A stretch of DNA of 64,000 nt from Lichenicola sp965198575. GTDB lineage: Bacteria; Pseudomonadota; Alphaproteobacteria; Acetobacterales; Acetobacteraceae. The notes beneath the pieces were generated by a model. That model was not told the origin of the DNA. It was given only the letters and a program-made list of their open reading frames with translations, and searched no databases. The translations under genes were made by a program, and so were the position numbers. Shown piece by piece: positions 1 to 11,313 of the stretch (position 1 is the stretch's first letter; each line of letters opens with the position of its first letter). Where the stretch lies: assembly GCF_965198575.1 (NCBI RefSeq), contig NZ_OZ240671.1, forward strand, positions 806,001 to 870,000, written 5' to 3'.

Positions 1-271
1 GCCCGGCCTCGGAGGCCAGCCCCTCGACCGCCTCCAGGAACGACCGGCCCTCCGCCTGCATGACGAAGCTGATCGCGTCGCCATGCACGCCGCAGCCGAA
101 GCAGTGGAAATGGTCGTCGTACACGTAGAAGGAGGGCGTCTTCTCGCCGTGGAACGGGCAGCACGCCTTGAGCTGCCGGCCCGATCGCACGAGCTTGGTG
201 CGCCGGCCGATCACCGCGGCGAGCGGCGTCCGGGCCCTCAGTTCGTCCAGGAAGGCGGGGTCGAAGGCCAT
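1..271 (-). CDS. dnaG: DNA primase DnaG, N-terminal fragment
   Basis: DnaG makes the RNA primers for replication. Only the first 90 residues are present; the gene runs off the left edge of the window. The visible part is the zinc-binding domain: a CPFHGEKTPSF motif around residues 38-48, followed by FHCFGCG, which gives the Cys-X2-His...Cys-X2-Cys zinc ribbon used to recognise single-stranded template. The start Met is the ATG whose complement is 269-271, giving the usual beginning MAFDPAFLDELR. It lies 6 nt downstream of the yqeY stop, so the two are probably co-transcribed; yqeY-dnaG is a common bacterial order. The ribosome-binding site is weak. Identity is secure from the zinc-ribbon signature. 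Confidence 0.93.
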   Translation of the reverse strand, partial: MAFDPAFLDELRARTPLAAVIGRRTKLVRSGRQLKACCPFHGEKTPSFYVYDDHFHCFGCGVHGDAISFVMQAEGRSFLEAVEGLASEAG

Positions 272-277
272 CGTGCG

Positions 278-736
278 TCAGACGGACAGCCGCGCCTTCA
301 CCAGCGCGTTGGCACGCCCGAGATCGAGTGCGGCCCCGTGCGCGGCCTTCAGCGCCGCCATCACCCGGCCCATGTCCTTCATCGACGCGGCGCCGGTGGC
401 CGTGACCGCGTCGGCCACCGCCAGCACCAGGGCAGCATCGTCCATCGGGGCCGGCAGGAACTCCTCGATCACGACGATCTCGGCATCCTCCTTGGCGGCC
501 AGCTCGCCACGCCCGCCCTGCAGATACATCGCCGCCGACTCCGAGCGGGACTTCACCATGTTGCGCAGCATCGAGACGATCTCGTCGTCCGGGATCTGCT
601 CGATGCCCTTCGGCCGCGCCGCGATGTCGAGGTCCTTGAGCCGGGCCAGCACCATCCGGAGCGTGGACACACGCGGCGCATCACCGGCCTTCATCGCCGT
701 CTTGAGGCCGTCGGTGAAGCGCGCGCGCAACGACAT
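278..736 (-). CDS. yqeY: GatB/YqeY domain protein
   Basis: A 152-residue YqeY-family protein, related to the tail domain of the GatB subunit of tRNA amidotransferase; its cellular role is not firmly established. The family signatures are the N-terminal MSLRARFTDGLKTAMKAGD, the internal LRNMVKSRSESAAMY and the C-terminal GRVMAALKAAHG. A longer frame extends upstream to 793, but I choose the ATG at 736 because AGGAG lies 8 nt upstream and family members begin this way. It is followed 6 nt later by dnaG and faces carA across a 139-bp region holding two palindromes. The length matches the family norm of about 150 residues. Confidence 0.92.
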   Translation of the reverse strand: MSLRARFTDGLKTAMKAGDAPRVSTLRMVLARLKDLDIAARPKGIEQIPDDEIVSMLRNMVKSRSESAAMYLQGGRGELAAKEDAEIVVIEEFLPAPMDDAALVLAVADAVTATGAASMKDMGRVMAALKAAHGAALDLGRANALVKARLSV

Positions 737-770
737 GGTCGGATCTCCTGGTTGGTGGCAGGCGGTCATC

Positions 771-785
771 GGGAACGGACTTCCC
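771..785. promoter_or_regulatory. Palindrome GGGAA-N5-TTCCC, copy 1
   Basis: A perfect inverted repeat in the divergent yqeY/carA intergenic region, closer to yqeY. An identical-arm copy starts 36 bp further on; both also share AC before the right arm and AG after it. This suggests a dimeric regulator with two sites. No transcription start was determined. Confidence 0.5.
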
Positions 786-806
786 AGCGGCACAAGCCTG
801 CCATGT

Positions 807-821
807 GGGAAAAAACTTCCC
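807..821. promoter_or_regulatory. Palindrome GGGAA-N5-TTCCC, copy 2
   Basis: Second perfect copy of the inverted repeat at 771-785, in the same orientation and 36 bp centre to centre. It ends 54 bp before the carA start. Two copies of a 10-bp arm sequence within 51 bp of a divergent promoter region are best read as paired operator sites; the bound protein is unknown. Confidence 0.5.
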
Positions 822-875
822 AGATCGGGTCGGTCTTGCTAAGCCGTCCGCACCCGGACTGGAAGGTCTTATCGC

Positions 876-2309
876 ATGCCGCTGACTGTCGAGGCGATCA
901 TCGAACGACTTGGGGGCGCCGAACAGGCCGCCCGGCTGACCGGTGTCGGCACCGAGGCGATCCGCAAGTGGAGGCAGGCGCGCGCCGTGCCGCCGAAGCA
1001 CTGGAGCGCCATCCTGGCCGCGACCGGCGTCAGCGTGGCAGATCTCGCCCAGCCGTCCGGTGCCTCCATGTCGAACCAGCCGGAGACGCCGATGCCAGCC
1101 GCCTCGATGCCAGCCGCCGCAATCCCGGTCGACGACGCACCTGATGGCGCCACGGCGGTGCTGCTGCTGGCCGATGGCAGCGTGCTCTGGGGCCGCGGCT
1201 TCGGTGCGCACACGGACGGCGCGCGATCGATCGGCGAGATCTGCTTCTCGACCGGCCTCACCGGCTACCAGGAGACGCTGACCGACGCCTCGTTCGCCGG
1301 CCAGATCATCACCTTCACCTTTCCGCATATCGGCAATGTCGGCACCACGCCCGAGGACGAGGAGGCCACCAACATCGCCGCCCGCGGGCTGGTGGTGAAG
1401 CAGGACCTGACCGAGCCCTCGAACTGGCGCTCGACCCGCACCCTCGATGCCTGGCTTGCCACCCGAAACATCCCCGGCATCTGCGGCATCGACACCCGCG
1501 CCCTCACCCGCCGCATTCGCGACCATGGCCCGCAGACCGCGATCCTGGCCTATCCCGCCGATGGCCGCTTCGACATCGCCGCCCTGCAGCAGGCCGCGCG
1601 CGAGTGGCCGGGGCTGGAGGGCATGGACCTGGCGCTCGAGGTGTCGTGCACGCAGAGCTATGACTGGACCGAGGGCACCTGGGCCGACGGGCGCGCGCCG
1701 AAGCAGCCGGCCGCGGACGCCAAGCACGTGGTCGCGGTGGATTACGGCGCCAAGCGGAACATCCTGCGCTGCCTGGTGCAGGCCGGCTGCCGCGTGACCG
1801 TCGTGCCGGCCAACGCCACCTCGGCCGAGATCCTGGCGCACGCTCCGGACGGGGTGTTCCTGTCCAATGGGCCGGGCGATCCGGCGGCGACGGCGGTGTA
1901 TGCGGTGCCGGCGATCAAGGGCGTGCTGGAGGCGGGCAAGCCGGTGTTCGGCATCTGCCTCGGGCACCAGCTGCTGGCGCTGGCACTGGGGGCTGCGACC
2001 TACAAGCTGGAGCAGGGCCATCGCGGCGCCAACCAGCCGGTGAAGGACCTGGCGACCGGGCGCGTCGAGATCACCAGCCAGAATCACGGCTTCGCGGTCG
2101 AGGACAAGAGCCTGCCGGACGACGTGCACATCACCCACACCAGCCTGTTCGACGGCTCCAACGAGGGCATCGCCAGCACCCGCTGGCCGGCCTTCTCGGT
2201 GCAATACCATCCCGAAGCGAGCCCTGGGCCGTCCGACAGTTTCCATTTGTTCGAGCGCTTCGTCGGGCTGATGACGTCTCACGCGGCCGATGCCGCCTCC
2301 AGGATGTGA
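876..2309 (+). CDS. carA: Carbamoyl-phosphate synthase small subunit with N-terminal helix-turn-helix domain
   Basis: CarA is the glutaminase subunit that supplies ammonia to CarB for arginine and pyrimidine synthesis. The CPSase small-chain domain begins near residue 92; the class I glutamine amidotransferase domain follows with the nucleophile in FGICLGHQLL and the catalytic pair in QYHPEAS. Unusually, about 60 residues precede it that look like a YdaS/Cro-type helix-turn-helix (RLGGAEQAARLTGVGTEAI, then KWRQARAVPPKHW), joined by a Pro/Ala-rich linker. I choose ATG 876 because GGAAGG lies 9 nt upstream and an in-frame stop sits at 840; the internal ATG 1068 gives a normal CarA start but has no ribosome-binding site. 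At 477 residues it is longer than the usual 375-400. carB starts 9 nt after the stop. Confidence 0.95.
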   Translation: MPLTVEAIIERLGGAEQAARLTGVGTEAIRKWRQARAVPPKHWSAILAATGVSVADLAQPSGASMSNQPETPMPAASMPAAAIPVDDAPDGATAVLLLADGSVLWGRGFGAHTDGARSIGEICFSTGLTGYQETLTDASFAGQIITFTFPHIGNVGTTPEDEEATNIAARGLVVKQDLTEPSNWRSTRTLDAWLATRNIPGICGIDTRALTRRIRDHGPQTAILAYPADGRFDIAALQQAAREWPGLEGMDLALEVSCTQSYDWTEGTWADGRAPKQPAADAKHVVAVDYGAKRNILRCLVQAGCRVTVVPANATSAEILAHAPDGVFLSNGPGDPAATAVYAVPAIKGVLEAGKPVFGICLGHQLLALALGAATYKLEQGHRGANQPVKDLATGRVEITSQNHGFAVEDKSLPDDVHITHTSLFDGSNEGIASTRWPAFSVQYHPEASPGPSDSFHLFERFVGLMTSHAADAASRM

Positions 2310-2318
2310 AGGCGGATC

Positions 2319-5573
<3,255 letters not shown>

Positions 5574-5668
5574 GCGGATTGCGATGGAGCGCTCCGGGTC
5601 GATCCCGCCCGGGCTGCTCCTTCGGCCGCTTCGCCACCACCTGATCATCTGTCTTGGGGACGCGTCCG

Positions 5669-6142
5669 TTGCAGAAATTTCCGATGACTGCCCGTGGCCT
5701 GCAGCGGCTCGAGGATGAACTCCGCAAGCTGAAGAGCGAGGAGCGCCCGTCGGTGATCCGCGCGATCGCCGAGGCCCGCAGCCATGGCGACCTGTCGGAA
5801 AACGCCGAATACGACGCGGCGCGGGATCGGCAATCCTTCGTCGAAGGCCGCATCGGCGAGCTTGAGGAAATCCTGTCCGCGGTCGAGGTGATCGACCCGT
5901 CCAGCCTGTCCGGTGACCACGTGCAGTTCGGCGCCCAGGTCAAGCTGGTCGACGAGGAGACCGACAAGGAGGCGACCTACCAGATCGTCGGCGTGTACGA
6001 GGCCGACATCAAATCCGGGCTGCTTTCCGTCTCTGCGCCGTTGGCCCGGTCGCTGATCGGCAAGCGCAAGGGGGACACGGTGTCGGTTCCGGCACCAGGT
6101 GGCGACCGCACCTACGAGATCCTCAACATCAGTTTCGGCTGA
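5669..6142 (+). CDS. greA: Transcription elongation factor GreA
   Basis: GreA inserts a coiled coil into the RNA polymerase secondary channel to restart backtracked complexes. The protein has the N-terminal coiled coil with the tip acidic pair in LSENAEYDAARDRQ and the C-terminal FKBP-like domain. I choose the TTG at 5669 because it gives MQKFPMTARGL, the usual family start, and GGGGA lies 8 nt upstream; ATG 5684 would remove five conserved residues, while TTG 5654 gives an atypical extension. Length is 157 residues, exactly typical. It lies 95 nt after carB and 14 nt before ilvA, so shared transcription is likely. Confidence 0.95.
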   Translation: MQKFPMTARGLQRLEDELRKLKSEERPSVIRAIAEARSHGDLSENAEYDAARDRQSFVEGRIGELEEILSAVEVIDPSSLSGDHVQFGAQVKLVDEETDKEATYQIVGVYEADIKSGLLSVSAPLARSLIGKRKGDTVSVPAPGGDRTYEILNISFG

Positions 6143-6156
6143 CCGAGGGCGCTCCA

Positions 6157-7359
6157 TTGTCGCTGATCGGGCTGCAGGACGTCCGTGAGGCGCATGCGCG
6201 GATTTCGGACCGGATCCTGCGCACGCCCAGCATCTTCAGCCACGGCCTGTCGCGCGCGACTGGCGCCGAGATCACCCTCAAGCTCGACAACCTGCAGGCT
6301 GTCGGCTCCTTCAAGGAGCGCGGCGCTGCCAACAAGCTCGCCCTGCTGACCGCGGATGAGCGGGCCCGCGGGGTGATCACGGTGTCCGCGGGCAACCACG
6401 CGCAAGGTGTGGCACGCCATGCCAGCCTGCTCGGGATCGACGCGGTGATCGTGATGCCGCGCTTCACTCCGGCCGCCAAGGTGACACGCACCGCCGCCTG
6501 GGGTGCACGCGTCGTACTGCACGGTTCGAGCTTTGCGGAAGCGTCGGTTCATGCCGACGCGCTGTGCCGGAGCGAGGGCCGAGTGTTCGTGCATCCCTAT
6601 GACGATGTCGCGGTGATGGCCGGCCAGGGCACGCTGGCGCTCGAGTTGCTCGAGGATACCGGCCCGCTCGACGCGCTGGTGATCCCGATCGGCGGCGGCG
6701 GGCTGATCGCCGGCAGTGCTGCGGCGGCCGTCGAGATGCGCCCCGGCATCGAGATCATCGGCGTGCAGGTCGCGAACTACTCCTCGCTCGGCGCCTTCCC
6801 CGGCGACGAGGTGATGCCGCCAGGTGGCTCGACGATCGCCGAGGGCATCGCCGTGCTGCAGATCGGCCGGCAGCCGCTCGAGCTGGTGCGGCGTCATGTG
6901 AGCCGCGTGCTCACCGTGTCGGAACGCGCCGTCGAGGATGCGATCACCCTGATGGCGGAGGCGGCCAAGCAGGTGTCCGAGGGTGCCGGCGCGGTGGCGC
7001 TTGCGGCGGTGCTGTCGCATCCGGACATGTTCCAGGGCCGGCGGGTCGCGATGCCGATCTGCGGCGGCAACATCGACAGCCGGATCCTCGCCAACACCCT
7101 GCTGCGCTCCCTGCTGCGCGACGGCCGGCTGCTGCGGCTGTCGATGCAGATACCGGACCGCCCCGGGGTGCTGGCCGACATCGCCACCATCATCGGCGAG
7201 CGCGGCGGCAACATCATCGAGGTGTCGCACGAGCGGCTGTTCGCGGCACCCAGCGTGCAGGCGGCCGAGCTCGAGGTGATGCTGGAAGCACGGGACCCTA
7301 CGCACGCGGACGAGATCGCCGACGCGCTGGCCGAACGTTACGTGGTGCGGCGCATGTAA
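6157..7359 (+). CDS. ilvA: Threonine ammonia-lyase, PLP-dependent, with C-terminal ACT domain
   Basis: This enzyme deaminates L-threonine to 2-oxobutanoate, the first committed step toward isoleucine. The PLP-binding lysine lies in GSFKERGAANKL near residue 55, and the phosphate-binding loop is IPIGGGGLIAGS. A single ACT domain, opening with SMQIPDRPGVLADIATI near residue 330, sits at the C terminus. At 400 residues with one ACT domain it matches the shorter TdcB/IlvA-like group rather than the roughly 500-residue two-ACT form, so a catabolic role is also possible. The start is a TTG at 6157, with GAGGG upstream at correct spacing and no better ATG nearby. Confidence 0.9.
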   Translation: MSLIGLQDVREAHARISDRILRTPSIFSHGLSRATGAEITLKLDNLQAVGSFKERGAANKLALLTADERARGVITVSAGNHAQGVARHASLLGIDAVIVMPRFTPAAKVTRTAAWGARVVLHGSSFAEASVHADALCRSEGRVFVHPYDDVAVMAGQGTLALELLEDTGPLDALVIPIGGGGLIAGSAAAAVEMRPGIEIIGVQVANYSSLGAFPGDEVMPPGGSTIAEGIAVLQIGRQPLELVRRHVSRVLTVSERAVEDAITLMAEAAKQVSEGAGAVALAAVLSHPDMFQGRRVAMPICGGNIDSRILANTLLRSLLRDGRLLRLSMQIPDRPGVLADIATIIGERGGNIIEVSHERLFAAPSVQAAELEVMLEARDPTHADEIADALAERYVVRRM

Positions 7360-7384
7360 CGGCGCCGCACCGACCCGCATCGGG

Positions 7385-7400
7385 TTAGCGCGTCGTTAAC
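7385..7400 (+). promoter_or_regulatory. CtrA-like half-site pair TTAG-N7-TTAAC
   Basis: The sequence TTAGCGCGTCGTTAAC matches the alphaproteobacterial CtrA consensus TTAA-N7-TTAAC with one mismatch. It lies in the 63-bp gap between ilvA and the GGDEF-EAL gene, 22 bp before that gene's ATG, where binding could control it. One near-consensus match could be chance. Confidence 0.35.
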
Positions 7401-7422
7401 ATCTTCCCGTCATGGTCGCCGG

Positions 7423-9432
7423 ATGGCAGGTCAGGCAGTCCATGCGATGGCGAACAAGCTGGGAGACCTGAGGGCGCTGTTCAGCGTCCATGCCGGCGAC
7501 CCGGATCTTGCGAGTTCGCAGTTCCAGGCCCTCAGCCGGCAGTTGCCGTTGCTGTACTGCATCCTCATGGCCAATGCCGTGGCACTCTGCATCACCCATG
7601 TCAGGTCCTCGCCGTTCGCACTGGCAGTCATCGTGCCGATGGTGCTCTGCGGCTGCTGCAGCGCCAGAGCGATCTTCTGGTCTCGCGCCATCGGCAAGCC
7701 GATCAGCTCCCAGGAGGCGGTCCGTCAATTGCGGAGGACGGGGCTTATGACTCCCCTGTTCGGCGTTGCCTTCACCGCCTGGAGTCTCAGCCTTTATCCA
7801 TACGGCGACACCGCGGCGAAATTCCACGTTGCCTTCTACATGTCGATCACGGTCATCAGCTGCATCTTCTGCCTGATGCACCTGCGTGCAGCCGCGCTGC
7901 TGCTGACGGCGGTGGTCGTCGTTCCGTTCTCGATCTTCTTCTGCTGCACGGGCCGGCTCGTTTTCGTCGCCGTGGCGATCAACCTGCTGCTCGTCACCTG
8001 CGGACTGATCTATGTCCTGCTGCGCAACTATCGCGATTTCGCCGAGCTGATCGTGTCGCAGCGGGAACTGCGGCGCCGCCACGCGGAAGCCGAACGTCTT
8101 GGCGAGGATAACTTCCGGCTGGCCAACCTGGACGACCTGACCGGCCTGCCGAATCGGCGGCGCTTCCTGTCCGATCTCGAAGCGGTCATGGAAACATCCC
8201 GCCTGTCCGAAAAGCGCTGCGTGCTGGCGCTGATCGACCTCGATAACTTCAAGAGCGTCAACGATATCTACGGCCACGTATCCGGCGATCGCCTGCTGAC
8301 GGAAGTGGCCGGGCGCCTGAAGGCGATCGGCAGCCCGTCGGTATTCCTGGCACGCCTCGGCGGCGACGAGTTCGGCGTCATCTTCGCAGACAACCCGACG
8401 GATGACGATCTCGCATCACATGCAGGCGAACTCGGCCGCGTGCTGCAGGGGCCGTACCTGATGCCGGACATTGCCGCCAACGTGTCGGGGTCGATCGGCA
8501 TGGTCGCATTTCCCGATGGTGGCGACACGGCCGGGCAACTTTTCGAGCGAGCGGATTTCGCACTGTATCGTGCCAAGGAAACCCGGACCGGACAGGCGGT
8601 GGTCTTCTCGCAAGCGCATGAGAGCCTCATCCGCGAGCGCCACCGGCTGGTGCAGGCTTTGCGTCATGCCGATTTCGAGCGCGAGATGTGGCTCGCATTC
8701 CAGCCGATCATCGATACGGCGACTGCGCGCACCACCGGCTTCGAGGCGCTGGCACGGTGGAACAGCCCGGTGCTGGGCGCGGTCGGCCCGGACCTGTTCA
8801 TCCCGGTTGCCGAGCGCGAGCACCTGATCGGCCGGCTCACCGGCGTGCTGCTCACCAAGGCGCTCATCGCCGCCCGGTCGTGGCCGGTTTCATTACGGAT
8901 TGCGATCAATCTTTCCGCGAGGGACATCACCAGCCTCGAGACCATCGCAGACGTCTCGCGCATCATCAGCGAGAGCGGCATCGCGCCAGGGCGCATCGAC
9001 GTCGAGATCACCGAGACCGCGGCGCTGCTCGATTTCAGCCAGGCGACCGCGGCGATCGAGATCCTGAGGCAACTGGGCGTGCGGATCGCACTGGACGACT
9101 TCGGCACCGGCTGCTCAAGCCTGGGGCACGTGCATCGTCTGAAGCCGGATCAGATCAAGATCGACCGCAGTTTCGTGACCGACGTCCAGGGCAGCAAGAC
9201 GTCGGGCGACATCATCCGGACGATCATCGATTTGTGCAAACACCTCGATCTCGACTGCGTCGTGGAGGGCGTCGAAACCGAGGCGCAGAAACGCGTGCTC
9301 ACCGCTCTCGGGTGCCGGGTCATGCAGGGCTACCTGTTCAGCAGGCCGATGCCGGCCTCTGCGGTTGCGGCGTTCCTTGCCGACCAGCAGCGGGCCTTAC
9401 CTGCCCTGGCGCTGGCAGCGGGCCGGTTCTGA
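7423..9432 (+). CDS. Membrane-bound GGDEF-EAL c-di-GMP enzyme
   Basis: A 669-residue protein that makes and/or degrades the second messenger c-di-GMP. About five or six hydrophobic segments (roughly residues 40-205) form an N-terminal membrane sensor of no family I recognise. The diguanylate cyclase domain follows with an intact RLGGDEFGVIF motif; the product-inhibition site (RxxD five residues before GGDEF) is absent. The phosphodiesterase domain keeps the catalytic set: FEALARW, NLSARD, EITET, DDFGTG, KIDRSF and EGVET. Both activities therefore look possible. A second in-frame ATG at 7447 is an alternative start; neither has a strong ribosome-binding site. A CtrA-like site lies just upstream. 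It ends 18 nt before the convergent upp. Confidence 0.9.
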   Translation: MAGQAVHAMANKLGDLRALFSVHAGDPDLASSQFQALSRQLPLLYCILMANAVALCITHVRSSPFALAVIVPMVLCGCCSARAIFWSRAIGKPISSQEAVRQLRRTGLMTPLFGVAFTAWSLSLYPYGDTAAKFHVAFYMSITVISCIFCLMHLRAAALLLTAVVVVPFSIFFCCTGRLVFVAVAINLLLVTCGLIYVLLRNYRDFAELIVSQRELRRRHAEAERLGEDNFRLANLDDLTGLPNRRRFLSDLEAVMETSRLSEKRCVLALIDLDNFKSVNDIYGHVSGDRLLTEVAGRLKAIGSPSVFLARLGGDEFGVIFADNPTDDDLASHAGELGRVLQGPYLMPDIAANVSGSIGMVAFPDGGDTAGQLFERADFALYRAKETRTGQAVVFSQAHESLIRERHRLVQALRHADFEREMWLAFQPIIDTATARTTGFEALARWNSPVLGAVGPDLFIPVAEREHLIGRLTGVLLTKALIAARSWPVSLRIAINLSARDITSLETIADVSRIISESGIAPGRIDVEITETAALLDFSQATAAIEILRQLGVRIALDDFGTGCSSLGHVHRLKPDQIKIDRSFVTDVQGSKTSGDIIRTIIDLCKHLDLDCVVEGVETEAQKRVLTALGCRVMQGYLFSRPMPASAVAAFLADQQRALPALALAAGRF

Positions 9433-9450
9433 CTCCAGGTGAGATCGTTC

Positions 9451-10134
9451 CTATCGTGTCCCGAACAGCCGATCTCCGGCATCTCCGAGGCCAGGCCGGA
9501 TATAGCCGTGGCTGTCCAGCTCGCGATCTATTGCCGCCGTGATGATTTTCACGTCGGCATGTGCCGCGGTCAGGGTGGCAAGCCCCTCCGGCGCCGACAG
9601 CAGGCAGACGAAGGTGATCCGACTCGCCCCCGCCTGCTTCAGCCGGTCGATGGCGGCAACCGCGGAATGGCCGGTAGCGAGCATCGGATCGACGACGATG
9701 CAGTCTCGCTCGGCAAGATCGTCGGGCAGCTTGATGTAGTATTCCACCGGCGCCAGCGTGGCCGCGTCACGATACAGGCCGATATGGCCGACCCTCGCTG
9801 CCGGAACGAGATCCAGCATGCCGTCGAGAATTCCGTTGCCGGCGCGCAGGATCGACACGAAGCACAGCTTCTTGCCCGACAGATGCAGCGCCGTCATCGG
9901 CTCCAGCGGGGTTTCGATGCGGACCGGCTCGAGCTTCAGGTCGCGCGTCGCCTCGTACGCCATCAGCAGGCTGATCTCGCGTGTCAGGCGGCGGAAATCT
10001 GCGGTCGACGTGCTCGCCTGACGCAGCAGGGTCAGCTTGTGCTGCACCAGCGGATGCTCGAGCACGACCACCGACGGAAACCGTGCGGGCAGCGCCACCC
10101 CGGGGGGCGGCAGATCGGGCGGGACAGTCTCCAT
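9451..10134 (-). CDS. upp: Uracil phosphoribosyltransferase
   Basis: Upp salvages uracil by condensing it with PRPP to give UMP in the cytoplasm. The PRPP-binding loop is VVDPMLATGHSAVAAI, and the family motif ILRAGNGILDGML lies upstream of it; the uracil-binding end is SHGYIRPGLGDAGDR. I choose ATG 10134 with GGGGTGA directly upstream; a longer frame to 10203 lacks support. At 227 residues it has about 18 more N-terminal residues than the common 208-residue form. It is convergent with the GGDEF-EAL gene and divergent from the lipoprotein pair. The salvage role complements the de novo pyrimidine genes carAB in the same window. Confidence 0.94.
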   Translation of the reverse strand: METVPPDLPPPGVALPARFPSVVVLEHPLVQHKLTLLRQASTSTADFRRLTREISLLMAYEATRDLKLEPVRIETPLEPMTALHLSGKKLCFVSILRAGNGILDGMLDLVPAARVGHIGLYRDAATLAPVEYYIKLPDDLAERDCIVVDPMLATGHSAVAAIDRLKQAGASRITFVCLLSAPEGLATLTAAHADVKIITAAIDRELDSHGYIRPGLGDAGDRLFGTR

Positions 10135-10204
10135 GTCACCCCGTCTAGCAGCCCTGCACGAATTTTCCAGCACCGGTTGCCGGAACCGGGGAAACTCCTG
10201 CACG

Positions 10205-10780
10205 ATGCGCTACGACAGGCTGGCTTCGAGGCAACGGGTGCAGGCATTTGCAGGAACGCGACGGGCTTGGCTCGCCGCGGTGTGGATCGGTGTGTCGAGC
10301 ATCGGACTGGGTGGCTGCTCCTCGTTGCTGACGCAGGGCGCATCGGCAGGAGCCGGCGTTGCGGGTGCCGGGGTCGCCAACGCGATCACCAGCAATGCGG
10401 CGGTCACCACCGGGATCGGCCTCGGCGCGCAGGCGGTGGCGTCGGCCGCCGTGCAGGCGCTGGAACGCACCGTGCATCACGCCGAGCAGCAGCAGATCGC
10501 TTTGGCGGCGGGCCCGTTGCCGGTCGGCGCCAGCACGCCGTGGCGCGTGCAGCACGACATCCCGATCGAGGCGGACGAGCATGGCCAGGTCGCGGTGGTG
10601 CGGCTGATCGGCTCCGATGCCGCAGGCATGCAGTGCAAGGAGATCGTGTTCTCGGTCGACCACACGGTGAAGCATCAGCCGGCACCGCGTTTCTACACCG
10701 CCTCCGTGTGCCAGGACGGCGGAACCTGGAACTGGGCGACCGCGGAGCCCGCGACCGCGCGGTGGGGTGCCCTGCAGTGA
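10205..10780 (+). CDS. Putative lipoprotein, first of a tandem related pair
   Basis: A 191-residue protein of unknown function. The N terminus is basic, then hydrophobic, ending in a lipobox-like SIGLGGC near residue 40, so I predict a lipid-anchored envelope protein. It is followed by an Ala/Gly-rich helical stretch and a C-terminal region ending WATAEPATARWGALQ. The next gene ends in a closely similar motif and has the same layout, so the two look like diverged duplicates. Its TGA overlaps the next gene's GTG by two bases (GTGA), which suggests translational coupling. I choose ATG 10205, since the longer frame overlaps upp and lacks a signal. No family was recognised. Confidence 0.75.
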   Translation: MRYDRLASRQRVQAFAGTRRAWLAAVWIGVSSIGLGGCSSLLTQGASAGAGVAGAGVANAITSNAAVTTGIGLGAQAVASAAVQALERTVHHAEQQQIALAAGPLPVGASTPWRVQHDIPIEADEHGQVAVVRLIGSDAAGMQCKEIVFSVDHTVKHQPAPRFYTASVCQDGGTWNWATAEPATARWGALQ

Positions 10781-11283
10781 GTCGGCGGCGTCGGCCCGAC
10801 TCGGCGCTGCTCGCCCCGGCCCTGCTGGGGGTGTTGGCGTTGGCCGGCTGCCAATCGGTCGGGGCCGGTGCCGGTGCCATCGCCGGGATCGCCACGGGCG
10901 CCGCGACGGTCAATCCGCTGGTGGGCACCGCGGTCGGGCTGGGCACCCAGGCGGCGGTGAATGCCCTCGTGATGTATATCGCCCGCAGCCAGCAGGCCGA
11001 CCAGCAGGACACCATCGCGGCTTCGGCTGGCAAGCTTCCCCTCGGTGGTGCGACCGAGTGGAAGATCACCCACGTGCTGCCGTTCGGTGACGCACACGGC
11101 ACCCTGCGTGTCGCGGATACGATCCCCAATCCGCTGGCCGACTGCCGTGAGATCGTGTTCACCGTGGTCAGCGGACACCGGCAAGCCGACTACGTCACCA
11201 CCGAGTGCGCGGCGAAGGGGTCGGCCCGTTGGCGCTGGGCACAGGCGGAACCGGCCACCGACCGCTGGGGCTTCCTGCAGTAG
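10777..11283 (+). CDS. Putative lipoprotein, second of a tandem related pair
   Basis: A 168-residue protein starting at the GTG that overlaps the stop of the preceding gene (GTGA). It opens with an arginine cluster, then a hydrophobic segment ending in the lipobox LALAGC near residue 24, so a lipid-anchored envelope location is predicted. A glycine/alanine-rich segment (residues 30-70) suggests membrane association. The C terminus, WRWAQAEPATDRWGFLQ, parallels WNWATAEPATARWGALQ in the neighbour. Function is unknown; the two products may act together, which is inference from coupling and similarity. It ends 30 nt before convergent msrB. Confidence 0.75.
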   Translation: MSRRRRPDSALLAPALLGVLALAGCQSVGAGAGAIAGIATGAATVNPLVGTAVGLGTQAAVNALVMYIARSQQADQQDTIAASAGKLPLGGATEWKITHVLPFGDAHGTLRVADTIPNPLADCREIVFTVVSGHRQADYVTTECAAKGSARWRWAQAEPATDRWGFLQ

Positions 11284-11313
11284 CGGCCGCCCCTCCGTCC
11301 GCAAGCGTCCAGG

